From the NCBI GenBank assembly GCA_002746115.1, contig NVXL01000012.1:15109-50784 (forward strand): DNA of 35,676 nucleotides, given 5' to 3'. The notes beneath the pieces were generated by a model, which worked only from the letters and a program-made list of their open reading frames with translations, was not told the origin of the DNA and searched no databases. Below are positions 1 through 8,278 of the stretch, piece by piece. This DNA comes from Alteromonadaceae bacterium. Lineage in GTDB: Bacteria > Pseudomonadota > Gammaproteobacteria > Pseudomonadales > Cellvibrionaceae. Numbering within the stretch: position 1 is the first letter of the stretch; each line of letters begins with the position of its first letter. The position numbers and the translations under genes were made by a program.

Positions 1-866
1 ACTTGGCGTAAAGACGAACATTGCGACAAGTCACCCAGTGATAACATGCTCGTCAACATGGATGGTACAAAGTGTAATTTGGTAATTGCTTGCGACTGAA
101 TTAACTCAGATAAATATTCTGGATCTTTATGACCTTGTGGCTTGGCTAATACAATACCTGCACCCACAGCCAAGGGCCACATAAATTCCCACACCGACAC
201 ATCAAAACTAAAGGGCGTTTTTTGTAAAATACGATCCTCAGATGTCGCACCATATTCACGGTGCATCCAATCAACACGATTAACCAATGCCTGATGCTCA
301 ACCATGACGCCTTTAGGGTTGCCCGTAGAGCCCGAGGTATAAATAACATAAGCGAGGTTATTTGAGTTCAAGCCCATTTGTGCTGCGCTTGGGTTGTGTG
401 CCGAATACTGCTGTAACTGTTGCTGTAACACCTCATCATCCAAACACAGCGCTAAGTCATCACTGATCGGCGTTGACTTAAGCAGGTGCGCTTGCGTAAG
501 CACAGTACTAAGGTTTGCGTCTTCCAGCATGTACTCTAAGCGTGCTCGCGGGTACTCAGGATCTAAGGGGACGTAGGCACCACCGGCTTTTAAAACTGCC
601 TGTATTGCAATGACCATTTCCAACGAGCGTTCAATACAAATACCCACTAAGGCATCTGGCTTAATGTGTTTTTCTTTTAATAAGTAATGCGCTAGCTGAT
701 TCGCTTTTTCGTTCAGTTCGCCGTAGGTGAGCTGCTGGTTTTCAAAAACAAGCGCAACGGCATTTGGGTTATTTTCTACTTGCGCTTCAAACAAGTGATG
801 GATGCATTTATCCTGCGGGTAATCAACTGCCGTATCGTTCCATTGCGCCAAGAGTTGATGCCGATC
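1..866 (-). repeat. Adenylation-domain duplication, copy 2 (partial)
   Basis: This stretch aligns with 3340-4205 at a constant offset of 3339 bases and no net insertion or deletion. In bases 301-360 I count one mismatch; in bases 61-120 I count eight. The similarity stops where the adenylation domain gives way to the preceding condensation domain. The copy continues past the left edge. Confidence 0.85.
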
Positions 867-3800
867 AGCTTCCGGTAAAACCGACAACTGACTTACGGCT
901 AGAGGGGATGAGGAAGCTAGGGCTTCCAACAATTTAGCCACCGCTGTTTGCATGTATCCGACAACCAGTTCTGCATTGATGTCACGATCCACTTGCACCT
1001 CTAGTGCAAAGCCTTCACCCAAATCATCAACCGATAAAATAAACGGATAGTTAGTACGCTCTTGCCCGGTGATGAGCTCAAACATAGGTTCTGCACTTAC
1101 CTCGGTGGTGTCCTCTACAGCCGAATGACGATAATTCAACATCGCCGTAAACAAGGGCGCGTCCCCAGACACGCTACTACAACGCTGCGCCAAAGCTAAA
1201 GACGCTTGCTCGTAAGGTAATAATTCTCGCAGGGATGACTGCACTTGATCGACTAAGTCTCTTGCATTGACATCACGCAATGTCACTCGCAATGGCAAGG
1301 TATTAATAAATACCCCAAGCATGTGCTCGGCACCGACGGTTCCTTGTAAACGGCCCGACAATACCGTGCCAAAAACCACATCATCACGACCACTACACGC
1401 CGACACCAACATTGCCCACGCGGCATGAAACAGCACCGCAGGACTTATCATCGAGCGCTTTGCCACGGCACGAATTTGTGTGGCAAGTGCACTAGGCACG
1501 GCCGCTTTAAGCTCCACAGTACGACTACCGTCACCGGTAACGTCTAACACGTTAAACGGTGCTGTTGGCTCTTCTACTTCGCTAAGCATTTGCGTAAAGA
1601 ACGCTTGCGCATCATGCTGCTCAGCTTGATGCTGCACATGGGCGACAAATTCACGGTACGGCACCGGTGCAGGTAAACTCTCGGCTTTCCCGGCTTGGTA
1701 AATCGCCATCTCTTTTTGAATTATTTCCAAACCGACATGATCAAAAATAATGTGATGATATTGAAGTAAAACAAAGTGCCGCGCTGAGTGAGGATCAGCG
1801 GCAATCTGTAATTGAAATAAAGGCGCCTGCCCTAAATCCATCCGCTGCAAATCAGACGCAAAACGTGCACGCATCTGAGTTTCTACGTCTTGATTTTCAT
1901 CCAAAGTCAACCAAGTCACTGGCAAACTTGCTTGACGGCATACTACCTGCACTGGTGTCGGTAAATCTTCCCAAAGTACAACGGTACGCAACACGTCGTG
2001 ACGATCGACACTAAACTGCAAGGCGGCAATAAAATCCGTCACGGCTTGTAGGCCATCAATGGCAAACAATGCTGGCATAACATAAGGGTCATTCTGTGCA
2101 CTCATCATGTGATGAAACAGAATCCCTTCCTGTAAGGGTGCTAAGGGGTAGATGTCTTGCACATTGCCAACACCACCGGGGATACGCTCTACAATGCACG
2201 TAATATCATCGTCACTAAGGCTCGCCAGTGGTAGCATTTCAGGCGTGATTTTTTCACAGCCTTCTGGAATTAAATTAGCCGGAGCTGTAAATACTGGGGT
2301 CGATGACGCCTCGGCATTATCCATAGCTTCCGCAAGATCGATTAAGCGCGGCTGACTAAACAGCTGACGCGCAGACATTGATAAACCTTGTTGTTGCAAG
2401 CGTGAAATAACCTGCATTACCAGCAGAGAATGGCCACCTAGGTGAAAGAAGTTATCTGTAACGCCAACCTGCTCAACACCTAATACCTCCTGCCACAACT
2501 CACACAGTACTTTCTCTGTGTCTGTGGTCGGTGCCACATAAACATTTTGCTGTGCTGAAACATCCGCTTCAGGCAAAGCTTTACGATCGACTTTACCATT
2601 AGGCGTTAATGGTAAAGCGTCCAACAATACAAACACGGACGGAACCATATAATCAGGCAAGCTCTGATTTAAGCGCTGACGAAGTCTCTCAATAAAATCC
2701 TGCTCTGTCGTGACAGCCTGTTCCGCGCTAGCGTGTAGATCAACAGCATCCGTCGCTACATACGCGACCAATTGTTTATCAGAGCTAGCCCTCAGCACTT
2801 TAGCAACCACAACCGCATCACTAACATCGGAATACGCTATGAGTGTGTTTTCAATTTCACCCAATTCAATACGGAAACCCCGTATTTTTACTTGATGATC
2901 AATACGTCCTAGAAATTCTAAATTCCCAGGGCGACCTTGCGGCTCGGGTATCCATCGCGCTAAATCGCCAGTTTTATACAAGCGCTCACTGCTGGCTGGA
3001 TTGGTTTTGTCGTAAAATGGATTCGAAATAAATTTTTCGTCGGTAAGATCTGTGCGGTTTAAATAGCCTCTAGCAAGGCCGACACCACCGATGTGAAGCT
3101 CGCCCGCGACATTTGGCGGTACGGGCATGAGCTGTGAATTAAGTACATGTAACTGAATATTATTGATCGGACGGCCGATGGGCACACTACCAAGGTCGGC
3201 ATTTATTTGGCTACAATTCCAGTAACTCACATCAATAGCCGCTTCCGTAGGGCCATATAAATTATGAAGCTCTACCCAAGGGCAAGTAGCTTGGAAAATA
3301 TTCACAGAATGCAAAGCCAGCTCTTCACCGCTACAAAAAACTTGACGTAGAGACGAGCATTGTGACAAATCACCCAGCGATAACATATTTGTTAACATAG
3401 ATGGCACAAAGTGTAACTTGGTAACTGCTTGCGACTGAATTAGCTCAGATAAATACGTCGGATCTTTGTGGCCTTGTGGCTTAGCTAGCACAATGCCTGC
3501 ACCTACCGATAAGGGCCACATAAATTCCCACACCGACACATCAAAACTAAAGGGTGTTTTTTGTAAAATACGGTCTTCGGGTGTCGCGCCATATTCACGG
3601 TTCATCCAATCGACGCGATTAACCAAGGCCTGATGCTCAACCATGACGCCTTTAGGGTTACCCGTAGAGCCCGAGGTATAAATAACATAAGCGAGGTTAT
3701 TTGAGTTCAAGCCCATCTGTTCTGCGCTTGGGTTGTGTGTCGCTTGCTGCTGTAACTGTTGCTGTAAGGCCTCGCTATCCAAGCACACGGCTAGTGTGTC

Positions 3801-5756
3801 ACTAATCGGCGTTGACTTAAGTAAGTGAGTCTGCGTCAACACGGTATTAAGGTTTGCGTCTTCGAGCATGTATTCTAATCGTGCTTTCGGGTACTCAGGG
3901 TCCAGCGGAACATAGGCACCGCCCGCTTTTAAAATCGCCTGTATCGCAATGACCATTTCTAACGAGCGCTCAATACAAATACCCACTAAAGCATCTGGCT
4001 TAACTTGTTTTTCGTTAATTAAGTAGTGTGCCAGCTGATTCGCTTTTTCATTCAGTTCACCGTAGGTGAGTGTCTGATTTTCAAACACGACCGCGACGGC
4101 GTTTGGCTTACTTTCTGCCTGAGCTTCAAACAACTGATGGATGCACAGGTCTTGAGGGTAATCGACGGTGGTATCGTTCCACTGCACTAAAAGCTGATGC
4201 CGGTCTTGCTCGCTCAGCATCTCTATTTTAAAGACATTCTCATCGGGTGATAGAAGTAAAGAATTAAGTAGCAAGTCAAAATGTGTGGCCATCTGCTCAA
4301 TGGTTGACGCTTTAAAAATATCGCTACTGTATTCCCAGTTTAACGACAGTCCCTTTTTTCCTTCCATCAAATTTAAGGTTAGATCAAACTGCACTCCCGT
4401 ATCTAGCTCTACAGGTTCACACTCGTTAAGGCCATTTAAAACCAGCTGAACACCATCATAGTTTTTCAATGCGAAAGAGATTTGAATAAGCGGATTGTAA
4501 GACAGGCTACGCTCGGGATTTACGGCATCCACCAACTGCTCAAAAGGCATGGCTTGATGATCAAAATCATTAAGAAGAGCAGGCGTATTGGCAGTTAAGA
4601 ATTCTTTAAAGCTGAGATCTGAAGATAAATCGGATCTCAAGACCAGTGTATTGGCAAAAAAGCCAATTAATCCAGCTAGCTCTGGACGCTCCCTGTTCGC
4701 AACGGGCGTCCCAATAACAATATCCTGCTGGCCACTGTAGCGGGCTAACAGAATTGAAAAAGCGCTGTACAAAACCATAAAAGGCGAAGCCCCTTGTGCC
4801 AAGGCATAGCGCTTAATTTTTTCAGTGAGTGCAGGAGAAACCCCTACGTCATGACGACCGGAAGCATACGATTGATGGGTGGGTCGAGTGTAATCTAGCT
4901 GAAGCTGGTGCAGATGAGGCGCCCCTTTTAATCGCTCCAACCAATAGCTTAATAGCCCGCCATCATTAGCGTCGCTATTCTTGTCATTTTCAACTTGACC
5001 TGTGCCTACATGTTGCCATTGCGCATAATCTAGGTATTGCACTGGAAGCACTTCGAGTGTAGTACTCTCATCAACCAATAGTGTGTTATATAAAGAGTTG
5101 AGTTCCTTGACGATAATTTCTGATGACCACCCGTCCGATGCAATATGATGCATCACAATTATTAACAAATGTTCGTTTTTCCCGAGGGCAAGGAGGTCTA
5201 TTTTAATCGGAAGATCGTGTGTTAAATCAAAGGAATGGGCGGCTCGTTCACGGGTATATTGATTACACTCATCGGCAGCATCATCTATACTACCGGTATT
5301 ATTTTTGTCGGACAGATCGACAAATTCAACGACATTCTGGCCACCAAGATCTTTCACATATTGGTAAGGAATGCCATCTTCTTCAAAGTAACAAGTCCTT
5401 AAAATTGAATGGCGCTCAATAATGCAGCGAAAGGTTTGCTCCAATATATTTCTATCGAGATTCCCTACAAGCTTATAAACGCCAACATTATTGTAATTGG
5501 AGCTGCCTGATTCAATGCTATTGATTAACCAAAGGCGCTTCTGTTGAAACGAAAGGTGTCCCAGTTGCGCACTGGATTTCAAGCCCATAGTTTCAAAAAA
5601 CTCGACAATTTCGCTCTTATTTTCTTTTAACACCAAGCGGTCATCACTGGTCAGTGATTGATTTTTATCAGACAGCTTAATACTTCCAGCAACTAGTAAT
5701 AAATACACTTCATTATTAGCGAGGCTCGATAACTTATCAGCAACATTAATCGGCAT
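1..5756 (-). CDS. Non-ribosomal peptide synthetase, 5' part (TubC-C-A(Ser)-PCP-C-A, runs off left edge)
   Basis: The reading frame is open from an ATG at 5756 (GGGGG stretch about 8 bases upstream) to base 3, giving 1918 codons with no stop, so the C-terminus lies outside the window. Residues 1-50 look like a TubC-type N-terminal docking domain, used to accept a chain from an upstream synthase. The first condensation domain (about 55-490) has an intact HHIASDGWS motif near residue 202. The first adenylation domain (about 515-1040) has the A3 core YTSGSTGNPKGV and specificity residues D-V-W-H-F-S-L-I-D-K, almost the EntF serine code. A PCP follows (LGGHSL near 1109). The second condensation domain (about 1170-1630) carries HHIIFDH, with His in place of the usual Gly. 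A second adenylation domain starts near 870 and is cut at base 1; its visible residues D-V-W-H again suggest serine. No epimerase is seen. The product is unknown; a serine-containing peptide or hybrid is the inference. Confidence 0.93.
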   Translation of the reverse strand, partial: MPINVADKLSSLANNEVYLLLVAGSIKLSDKNQSLTSDDRLVLKENKSEIVEFFETMGLKSSAQLGHLSFQQKRLWLINSIESGSSNYNNVGVYKLVGNLDRNILEQTFRCIIERHSILRTCYFEEDGIPYQYVKDLGGQNVVEFVDLSDKNNTGSIDDAADECNQYTRERAAHSFDLTHDLPIKIDLLALGKNEHLLIIVMHHIASDGWSSEIIVKELNSLYNTLLVDESTTLEVLPVQYLDYAQWQHVGTGQVENDKNSDANDGGLLSYWLERLKGAPHLHQLQLDYTRPTHQSYASGRHDVGVSPALTEKIKRYALAQGASPFMVLYSAFSILLARYSGQQDIVIGTPVANRERPELAGLIGFFANTLVLRSDLSSDLSFKEFLTANTPALLNDFDHQAMPFEQLVDAVNPERSLSYNPLIQISFALKNYDGVQLVLNGLNECEPVELDTGVQFDLTLNLMEGKKGLSLNWEYSSDIFKASTIEQMATHFDLLLNSLLLSPDENVFKIEMLSEQDRHQLLVQWNDTTVDYPQDLCIHQLFEAQAESKPNAVAVVFENQTLTYGELNEKANQLAHYLINEKQVKPDALVGICIERSLEMVIAIQAILKAGGAYVPLDPEYPKARLEYMLEDANLNTVLTQTHLLKSTPISDTLAVCLDSEALQQQLQQQATHNPSAEQMGLNSNNLAYVIYTSGSTGNPKGVMVEHQALVNRVDWMNREYGATPEDRILQKTPFSFDVSVWEFMWPLSVGAGIVLAKPQGHKDPTYLSELIQSQAVTKLHFVPSMLTNMLSLGDLSQCSSLRQVFCSGEELALHSVNIFQATCPWVELHNLYGPTEAAIDVSYWNCSQINADLGSVPIGRPINNIQLHVLNSQLMPVPPNVAGELHIGGVGLARGYLNRTDLTDEKFISNPFYDKTNPASSERLYKTGDLARWIPEPQGRPGNLEFLGRIDHQVKIRGFRIELGEIENTLIAYSDVSDAVVVAKVLRASSDKQLVAYVATDAVDLHASAEQAVTTEQDFIERLRQRLNQSLPDYMVPSVFVLLDALPLTPNGKVDRKALPEADVSAQQNVYVAPTTDTEKVLCELWQEVLGVEQVGVTDNFFHLGGHSLLVMQVISRLQQQGLSMSARQLFSQPRLIDLAEAMDNAEASSTPVFTAPANLIPEGCEKITPEMLPLASLSDDDITCIVERIPGGVGNVQDIYPLAPLQEGILFHHMMSAQNDPYVMPALFAIDGLQAVTDFIAALQFSVDRHDVLRTVVLWEDLPTPVQVVCRQASLPVTWLTLDENQDVETQMRARFASDLQRMDLGQAPLFQLQIAADPHSARHFVLLQYHHIIFDHVGLEIIQKEMAIYQAGKAESLPAPVPYREFVAHVQHQAEQHDAQAFFTQMLSEVEEPTAPFNVLDVTGDGSRTVELKAAVPSALATQIRAVAKRSMISPAVLFHAAWAMLVSACSGRDDVVFGTVLSGRLQGTVGAEHMLGVFINTLPLRVTLRDVNARDLVDQVQSSLRELLPYEQASLALAQRCSSVSGDAPLFTAMLNYRHSAVEDTTEVSAEPMFELITGQERTNYPFILSVDDLGEGFALEVQVDRDINAELVVGYMQTAVAKLLEALASSSPLAVSQLSVLPEADRHQLLAQWNDTAVDYPQDKCIHHLFEAQVENNPNAVALVFENQQLTYGELNEKANQLAHYLLKEKHIKPDALVGICIERSLEMVIAIQAVLKAGGAYVPLDPEYPRARLEYMLEDANLSTVLTQAHLLKSTPISDDLALCLDDEVLQQQLQQYSAHNPSAAQMGLNSNNLAYVIYTSGSTGNPKGVMVEHQALVNRVDWMHREYGATSEDRILQKTPFSFDVSVWEFMWPLAVGAGIVLAKPQGHKDPEYLSELIQSQAITKLHFVPSMLTSMLSLGDLSQCSSLRQ
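3340..4205 (-). repeat. Adenylation-domain duplication, copy 1
   Basis: This is the partner of the copy at 1-866, coding for the N-terminal and core part of the first Ser-type adenylation domain. The flanking condensation domains of the two modules are clearly different from each other. The duplicated unit is therefore the adenylation domain rather than a whole module. Confidence 0.85.
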
Positions 5757-5907
5757 CTTGCGATCCCCCACTTGGACTATTGCCACTTTACGATCCCTCT
5801 TTTGACTTACAGATTATGGAAATTATTAAAAAGTTGACACTGAAGCCTATGGTCAAACACGCCGTTTTTCAAGATAGTTTTCGCATCAACATAAAAGAAC
5901 TATTCGC

Positions 5908-5922
5908 TCGCAACACTTGCGA
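5908..5922. promoter_or_regulatory. Perfect palindrome TCGCAA-CAC-TTGCGA, possible operator
   Basis: Two 6-base arms are exact reverse complements around a 3-base spacer, about 150 bases upstream of the NRPS start codon. Part of it (CTTGCGATC) recurs immediately upstream of the start codon. The position fits a dimeric regulator site or a short mRNA hairpin. No regulator gene is visible in the window, so this is inference. Confidence 0.3.
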
Positions 5923-6012
5923 TCACTTAATCTTCAACCTGAAACCTACCAAGCTGTCGCCTAACAAGAAGCAATAGAATACATCCTGATATATAAGCGG
6001 TGATTAATGAGC

Positions 6013-6054
6013 AAAACGCACAATAACGATATACTGCTATATCATTATTGTGCG
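6013..6054 (-). terminator. Long hairpin followed by T4, probable terminator after the oxygenase gene
   Basis: Arms 6017-6033 and 6038-6054 pair at 16 of 17 positions (one C/A mismatch at 6027/6044) around the loop CTGC. Read on the minus strand the hairpin is followed by TTTT and then GCTC. It lies about 380 bases past the oxygenase stop and about 260 bases before the NRPS start. Termination of transcripts from the right is the simplest reading. The short T-tract and unusually long stem also allow a regulatory or replication-related role. Confidence 0.55.
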
Positions 6055-6390
6055 GGAAAGATCGCCAGCGATCAGAATTCAACCAGATACCAACATACGC
6101 CCCCCCAAAAAAGAAAAGGACGTGTCAAACATATTATTAATTTGGAATAATTTTACAAACAACTGGACTTTTCGGAAGCGTCAAATCACGAAACCGCACA
6201 AACTGAACGCACTCTAAATTATCAACCAGGGTAGCGCTTGCAATTTAAACACTCTGTGAAATTTACCATAAATAATTGGGAGAAAAAACACATTCAAACT
6301 ACACTTGTGAACGCAGTCAACAAAAAAGTTACGGCGCACTTACCTCTTGGATCCGGCACCACCTACCGAGCCTCTCCCGCTCCTTGACTC

Positions 6391-6438
6391 AGTGCTTGCC
6401 ACTTCTCACATCCTCGCTGTAACTGACAAACTATTTAA
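6391..6438. repeat. Imperfect direct repeat, copy 1 (3' end of the oxygenase gene)
   Basis: This stretch resembles 7771-7820: GTGC..GCCACTT.TCA.ATCC..GC.GTAACTGACAA, then a two-base gap, then CTATTTAA. I count about 31 matches in the first 40 bases. The two copies lie on either side of the oxygenase gene, and copy 1 includes its stop codon. Confidence 0.55.
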
Positions 6439-7213
6439 CGTTTGCCAGCCGCGTTCTCTGCCGATAGAACTCCTGACGCTCATTGCAGCCCGCCATAAAC
6501 TGTCGGGTATACTGATTGTCGGCGCCATACCCCCAAGCCAACAAGACACGTCCCTGCGGATACGACTGATGATATTGGCGAGCCTGCACCTGACCGCGAT
6601 GCATAATACGATGATCAAACACAATCAAATCAGTCGGTGAACTTCGTAAACATCGCTCTTCACCACGAACACCAGGCTTGTGTGAGCCCGCCATCATCCA
6701 CAAACCTAGGTCGTTATCTTTATGATCCTGCAATAAGAAACACATTTTAACGACGTTATGCTCATCACTCCAAAAGCCATCGGGGTATTGCTCGTCTTCC
6801 AAAGCCGGGGCAACCAACTGATCTCGATCCCCCCAAAAACCGTCTTCATTAAAACCCTGAAACGGCTCAGAGCCTGGAGCCCCCAAACCATAATCAAAAT
6901 GGTCGCGGTGCCATAGGGTAACGATATCTCTGTGCAGATCGCTGTGGTCGGTGTAGATAAAATCATCACAGCCCAACGCAGCTCCCGCTACGTCCAACAT
7001 AGAGGCGTCTTTATGGAAGGTATTTAACTCTTCCAATTCCGATATCGCTCCCGCCCACCCCGGTACAGTTAGGCCACCCATAAACGGGTTAACTGGGTAA
7101 TTGTCGAAATAGTTATCACTTAACTCACGGAAGCGGGCCGCTTGCTCAGGAGTGATCGCGTCTTTAATCACGAAATAGCCGTCAGTTTTAAACATCTCAA
7201 GATATTGATTCAT
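6431..7213 (-). CDS. Phytanoyl-CoA dioxygenase (PhyH) family Fe(II)/2-oxoglutarate oxygenase
   Basis: The protein has 260 residues, starting at ATG 7213 behind an AGGG about five bases upstream and ending in TAG. The PhyH pattern is visible: an N-terminal stretch with DGYFVIKDAITPEQ, the facial-triad H-x-D in LWHRDHFDYG near residue 103, and the distal His in FDHRIMHRGQ about 100 residues later, followed by Arg residues that could hold 2-oxoglutarate. Length matches the family. Such enzymes hydroxylate, halogenate or desaturate in secondary metabolism; the substrate here is not predictable. The gene is isolated by long gaps on both sides (674 and 1065 bases), so it probably has its own promoter. 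Association with the PKS or NRPS pathway is inference from location. Confidence 0.9.
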   Translation of the reverse strand: MNQYLEMFKTDGYFVIKDAITPEQAARFRELSDNYFDNYPVNPFMGGLTVPGWAGAISELEELNTFHKDASMLDVAGAALGCDDFIYTDHSDLHRDIVTLWHRDHFDYGLGAPGSEPFQGFNEDGFWGDRDQLVAPALEDEQYPDGFWSDEHNVVKMCFLLQDHKDNDLGLWMMAGSHKPGVRGEERCLRSSPTDLIVFDHRIMHRGQVQARQYHQSYPQGRVLLAWGYGADNQYTRQFMAGCNERQEFYRQRTRLANVK

Positions 7214-7239
7214 TTAGCCCTACTTCTTTGATACTGAGT

Positions 7240-7275
7240 TTATTTTAACCGCAGTGAACTTGATGCTAGCTTCAC
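7240..7275 (-). CDS. Possible 11-residue leader peptide before the oxygenase gene
   Basis: A perfect AGGAGG (7288-7283) stands seven bases before a GTG at 7275, which opens an 11-codon frame (MKLASSSLRLK) ending in TAA at 7240. The stop is 26 bases before the oxygenase ATG. This is the most canonical Shine-Dalgarno seen in the window, and it does not serve the oxygenase directly. A translated leader or uORF is one reading; a chance match or a decayed gene start is the other. No homologue is known to me. Confidence 0.25.
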   Translation of the reverse strand: MKLASSSLRLK

Positions 7276-7378
7276 TAGCAAACCTCCTGCAACACGCCCG
7301 CTCGAACCTTATGGCAGAGAGAGTACCATCAAATTCAATTAACCCGCCTACTTTTTACTACTGAAATAAAGTACGTCC

Positions 7379-7451
7379 CGATTTCGAACAATCAGAACAA
7401 AAATCGTCCCAAGTCCGGACACGCGGAATAAAAAACATCTCGATTTCGAAC
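7379..7451. repeat. Two exact copies of CGATTTCGAAC
   Basis: The 11-mer occurs at 7379-7389 and 7441-7451, 62 bases apart (about six helical turns). Each copy contains the palindrome TTCGAA, and a third TTCGAA lies at 7469-7474. They sit 170-260 bases upstream of the oxygenase start and could be regulator sites. Confidence 0.3.
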
Positions 7452-7770
7452 CGGCTTTAACGCTAAACTTCGAAACACCCAACAACTTCAGTTTCATTCT
7501 ATTCTAATACAATGTGACCACTATTTGTAATTAGCAGACACTTATCAGACAACTTGTCAGACAACTCAACACTTCCAGTATGTAGCACGTGGCACTCCAC
7601 TATTAGAGACATTAACCCCAAATTTGGTGAATACTTGAATCTCCCGCAGTATAAATTTCCACCCGAAAGCGAAACGTTTAACCCCCTTGCGGCCAAAGAA
7701 CCCCTTTTATCGCGGTTACTCATACTTTCACCAGCTCACAACGACAGGCTCAGAGCATACTCAATAATTC

Positions 7771-7820
7771 TGTGCCCGCCACTTTTCAGATCCATGCAGT
7801 AACTGACAAGCACTATTTAA
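7771..7820. repeat. Imperfect direct repeat, copy 2 (upstream of the oxygenase gene)
   Basis: This is the partner of 6391-6438, about 80% alike by eye over roughly 50 bases in the same orientation. No coding remnant of a second oxygenase was recognised next to it. Confidence 0.5.
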
Positions 7821-8214
7821 AAACTAAAGAAACGAGGGAACCAGACTTGACGGTATAATGATTAGCGACAGACCGACCATCACCCAATAGCTACACACCT
7901 CAACAAAAAATATTGTACTCTATAAATAAGCAACAACAAACGACAAACTTACTTCACACGCCGAATGACTAGCAATAGTGCAGCTAATGAGCTCTTTATA
8001 GCTATTAGGCGCATCAATCAGCACGTCCCTCCCCCGAAACGAAACACAAGCGAAGCGTCACTTCAGAGCATGTGACTAATCCAGAATGATTATACTCAAC
8101 CAATCAGAACTGCCAGCCCAAGGGGAAGGTCATTTACATGCTCTATAAATTTACATAACAAATTAATCAAAATAACTAATTAAGCGAAAGCTAATATACG
8201 GCGCAGCCTGCCTT

Positions 8215-8249
8215 AACCCCCAGGGGTTATAGATGAGTAGCCTGGGGTT
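8215..8249. terminator. C/G-rich hairpin after the large membrane-protein gene
   Basis: AACCCCCAGG (8215-8224) pairs with CCTGGGGTT (8241-8249), leaving one bulged C and a 16-base loop. The left arm can instead fold on itself, because AACCCC and GGGGTT lie side by side at 8215-8228. It begins about 30 bases past the stop of the membrane-protein gene. On the minus strand no T-tract follows; on the plus strand TTTT does. Terminator function is plausible but weak. Confidence 0.35.
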
Positions 8250-8278
8250 TTAACAGTGACGAGTGCACACAAACCCTA

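Larger units (their letters stand above)
5757..6430. other. Intergenic region upstream of the NRPS gene
   Basis: These 674 bases lie between the NRPS start and the oxygenase stop. Small open frames on either strand show no recognisable protein or convincing ribosome binding site. The region holds the long hairpin at 6017-6054 and the palindrome at 5908-5922. The element CTTGCGATC occurs at 5757-5765 (immediately before the NRPS start) and again at 5916-5924. The NRPS promoter should lie here, but I could not pick a convincing -35/-10 pair. Confidence 0.5.
7214..8278. other. Long intergenic region upstream of the oxygenase gene
   Basis: These 1065 bases carry no recognisable gene. Two overlapping antisense open frames around 7500-7800 (74 and 82 codons) show no known motif. 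Visible elements are: a possible 11-codon leader at 7240-7275; an inverted repeat GCTAG-CTTCA-CTAGC at 7265-7279; three TTCGAA sites at 7383, 7445 and 7469, the first two inside the exact 11-base repeat CGATTTCGAAC; the second copy of a diverged repeat at 7771-7820; and a C/G-rich hairpin at 8215-8249. Confidence 0.5.

Noticed and set aside
5780-5977. 65-codon plus-strand frame upstream of the NRPS
   Set aside because: No ribosome binding site, no recognisable protein features, and it covers the likely NRPS promoter region.
7499-7802. Overlapping open frames of 74 (minus) and 82 (plus) codons in the long gap
   Set aside because: They are antisense to each other, lack a convincing Shine-Dalgarno and show no motif I recognise; the repeated LSDK in one derives from a short tandem duplication of TCAGACAACT.
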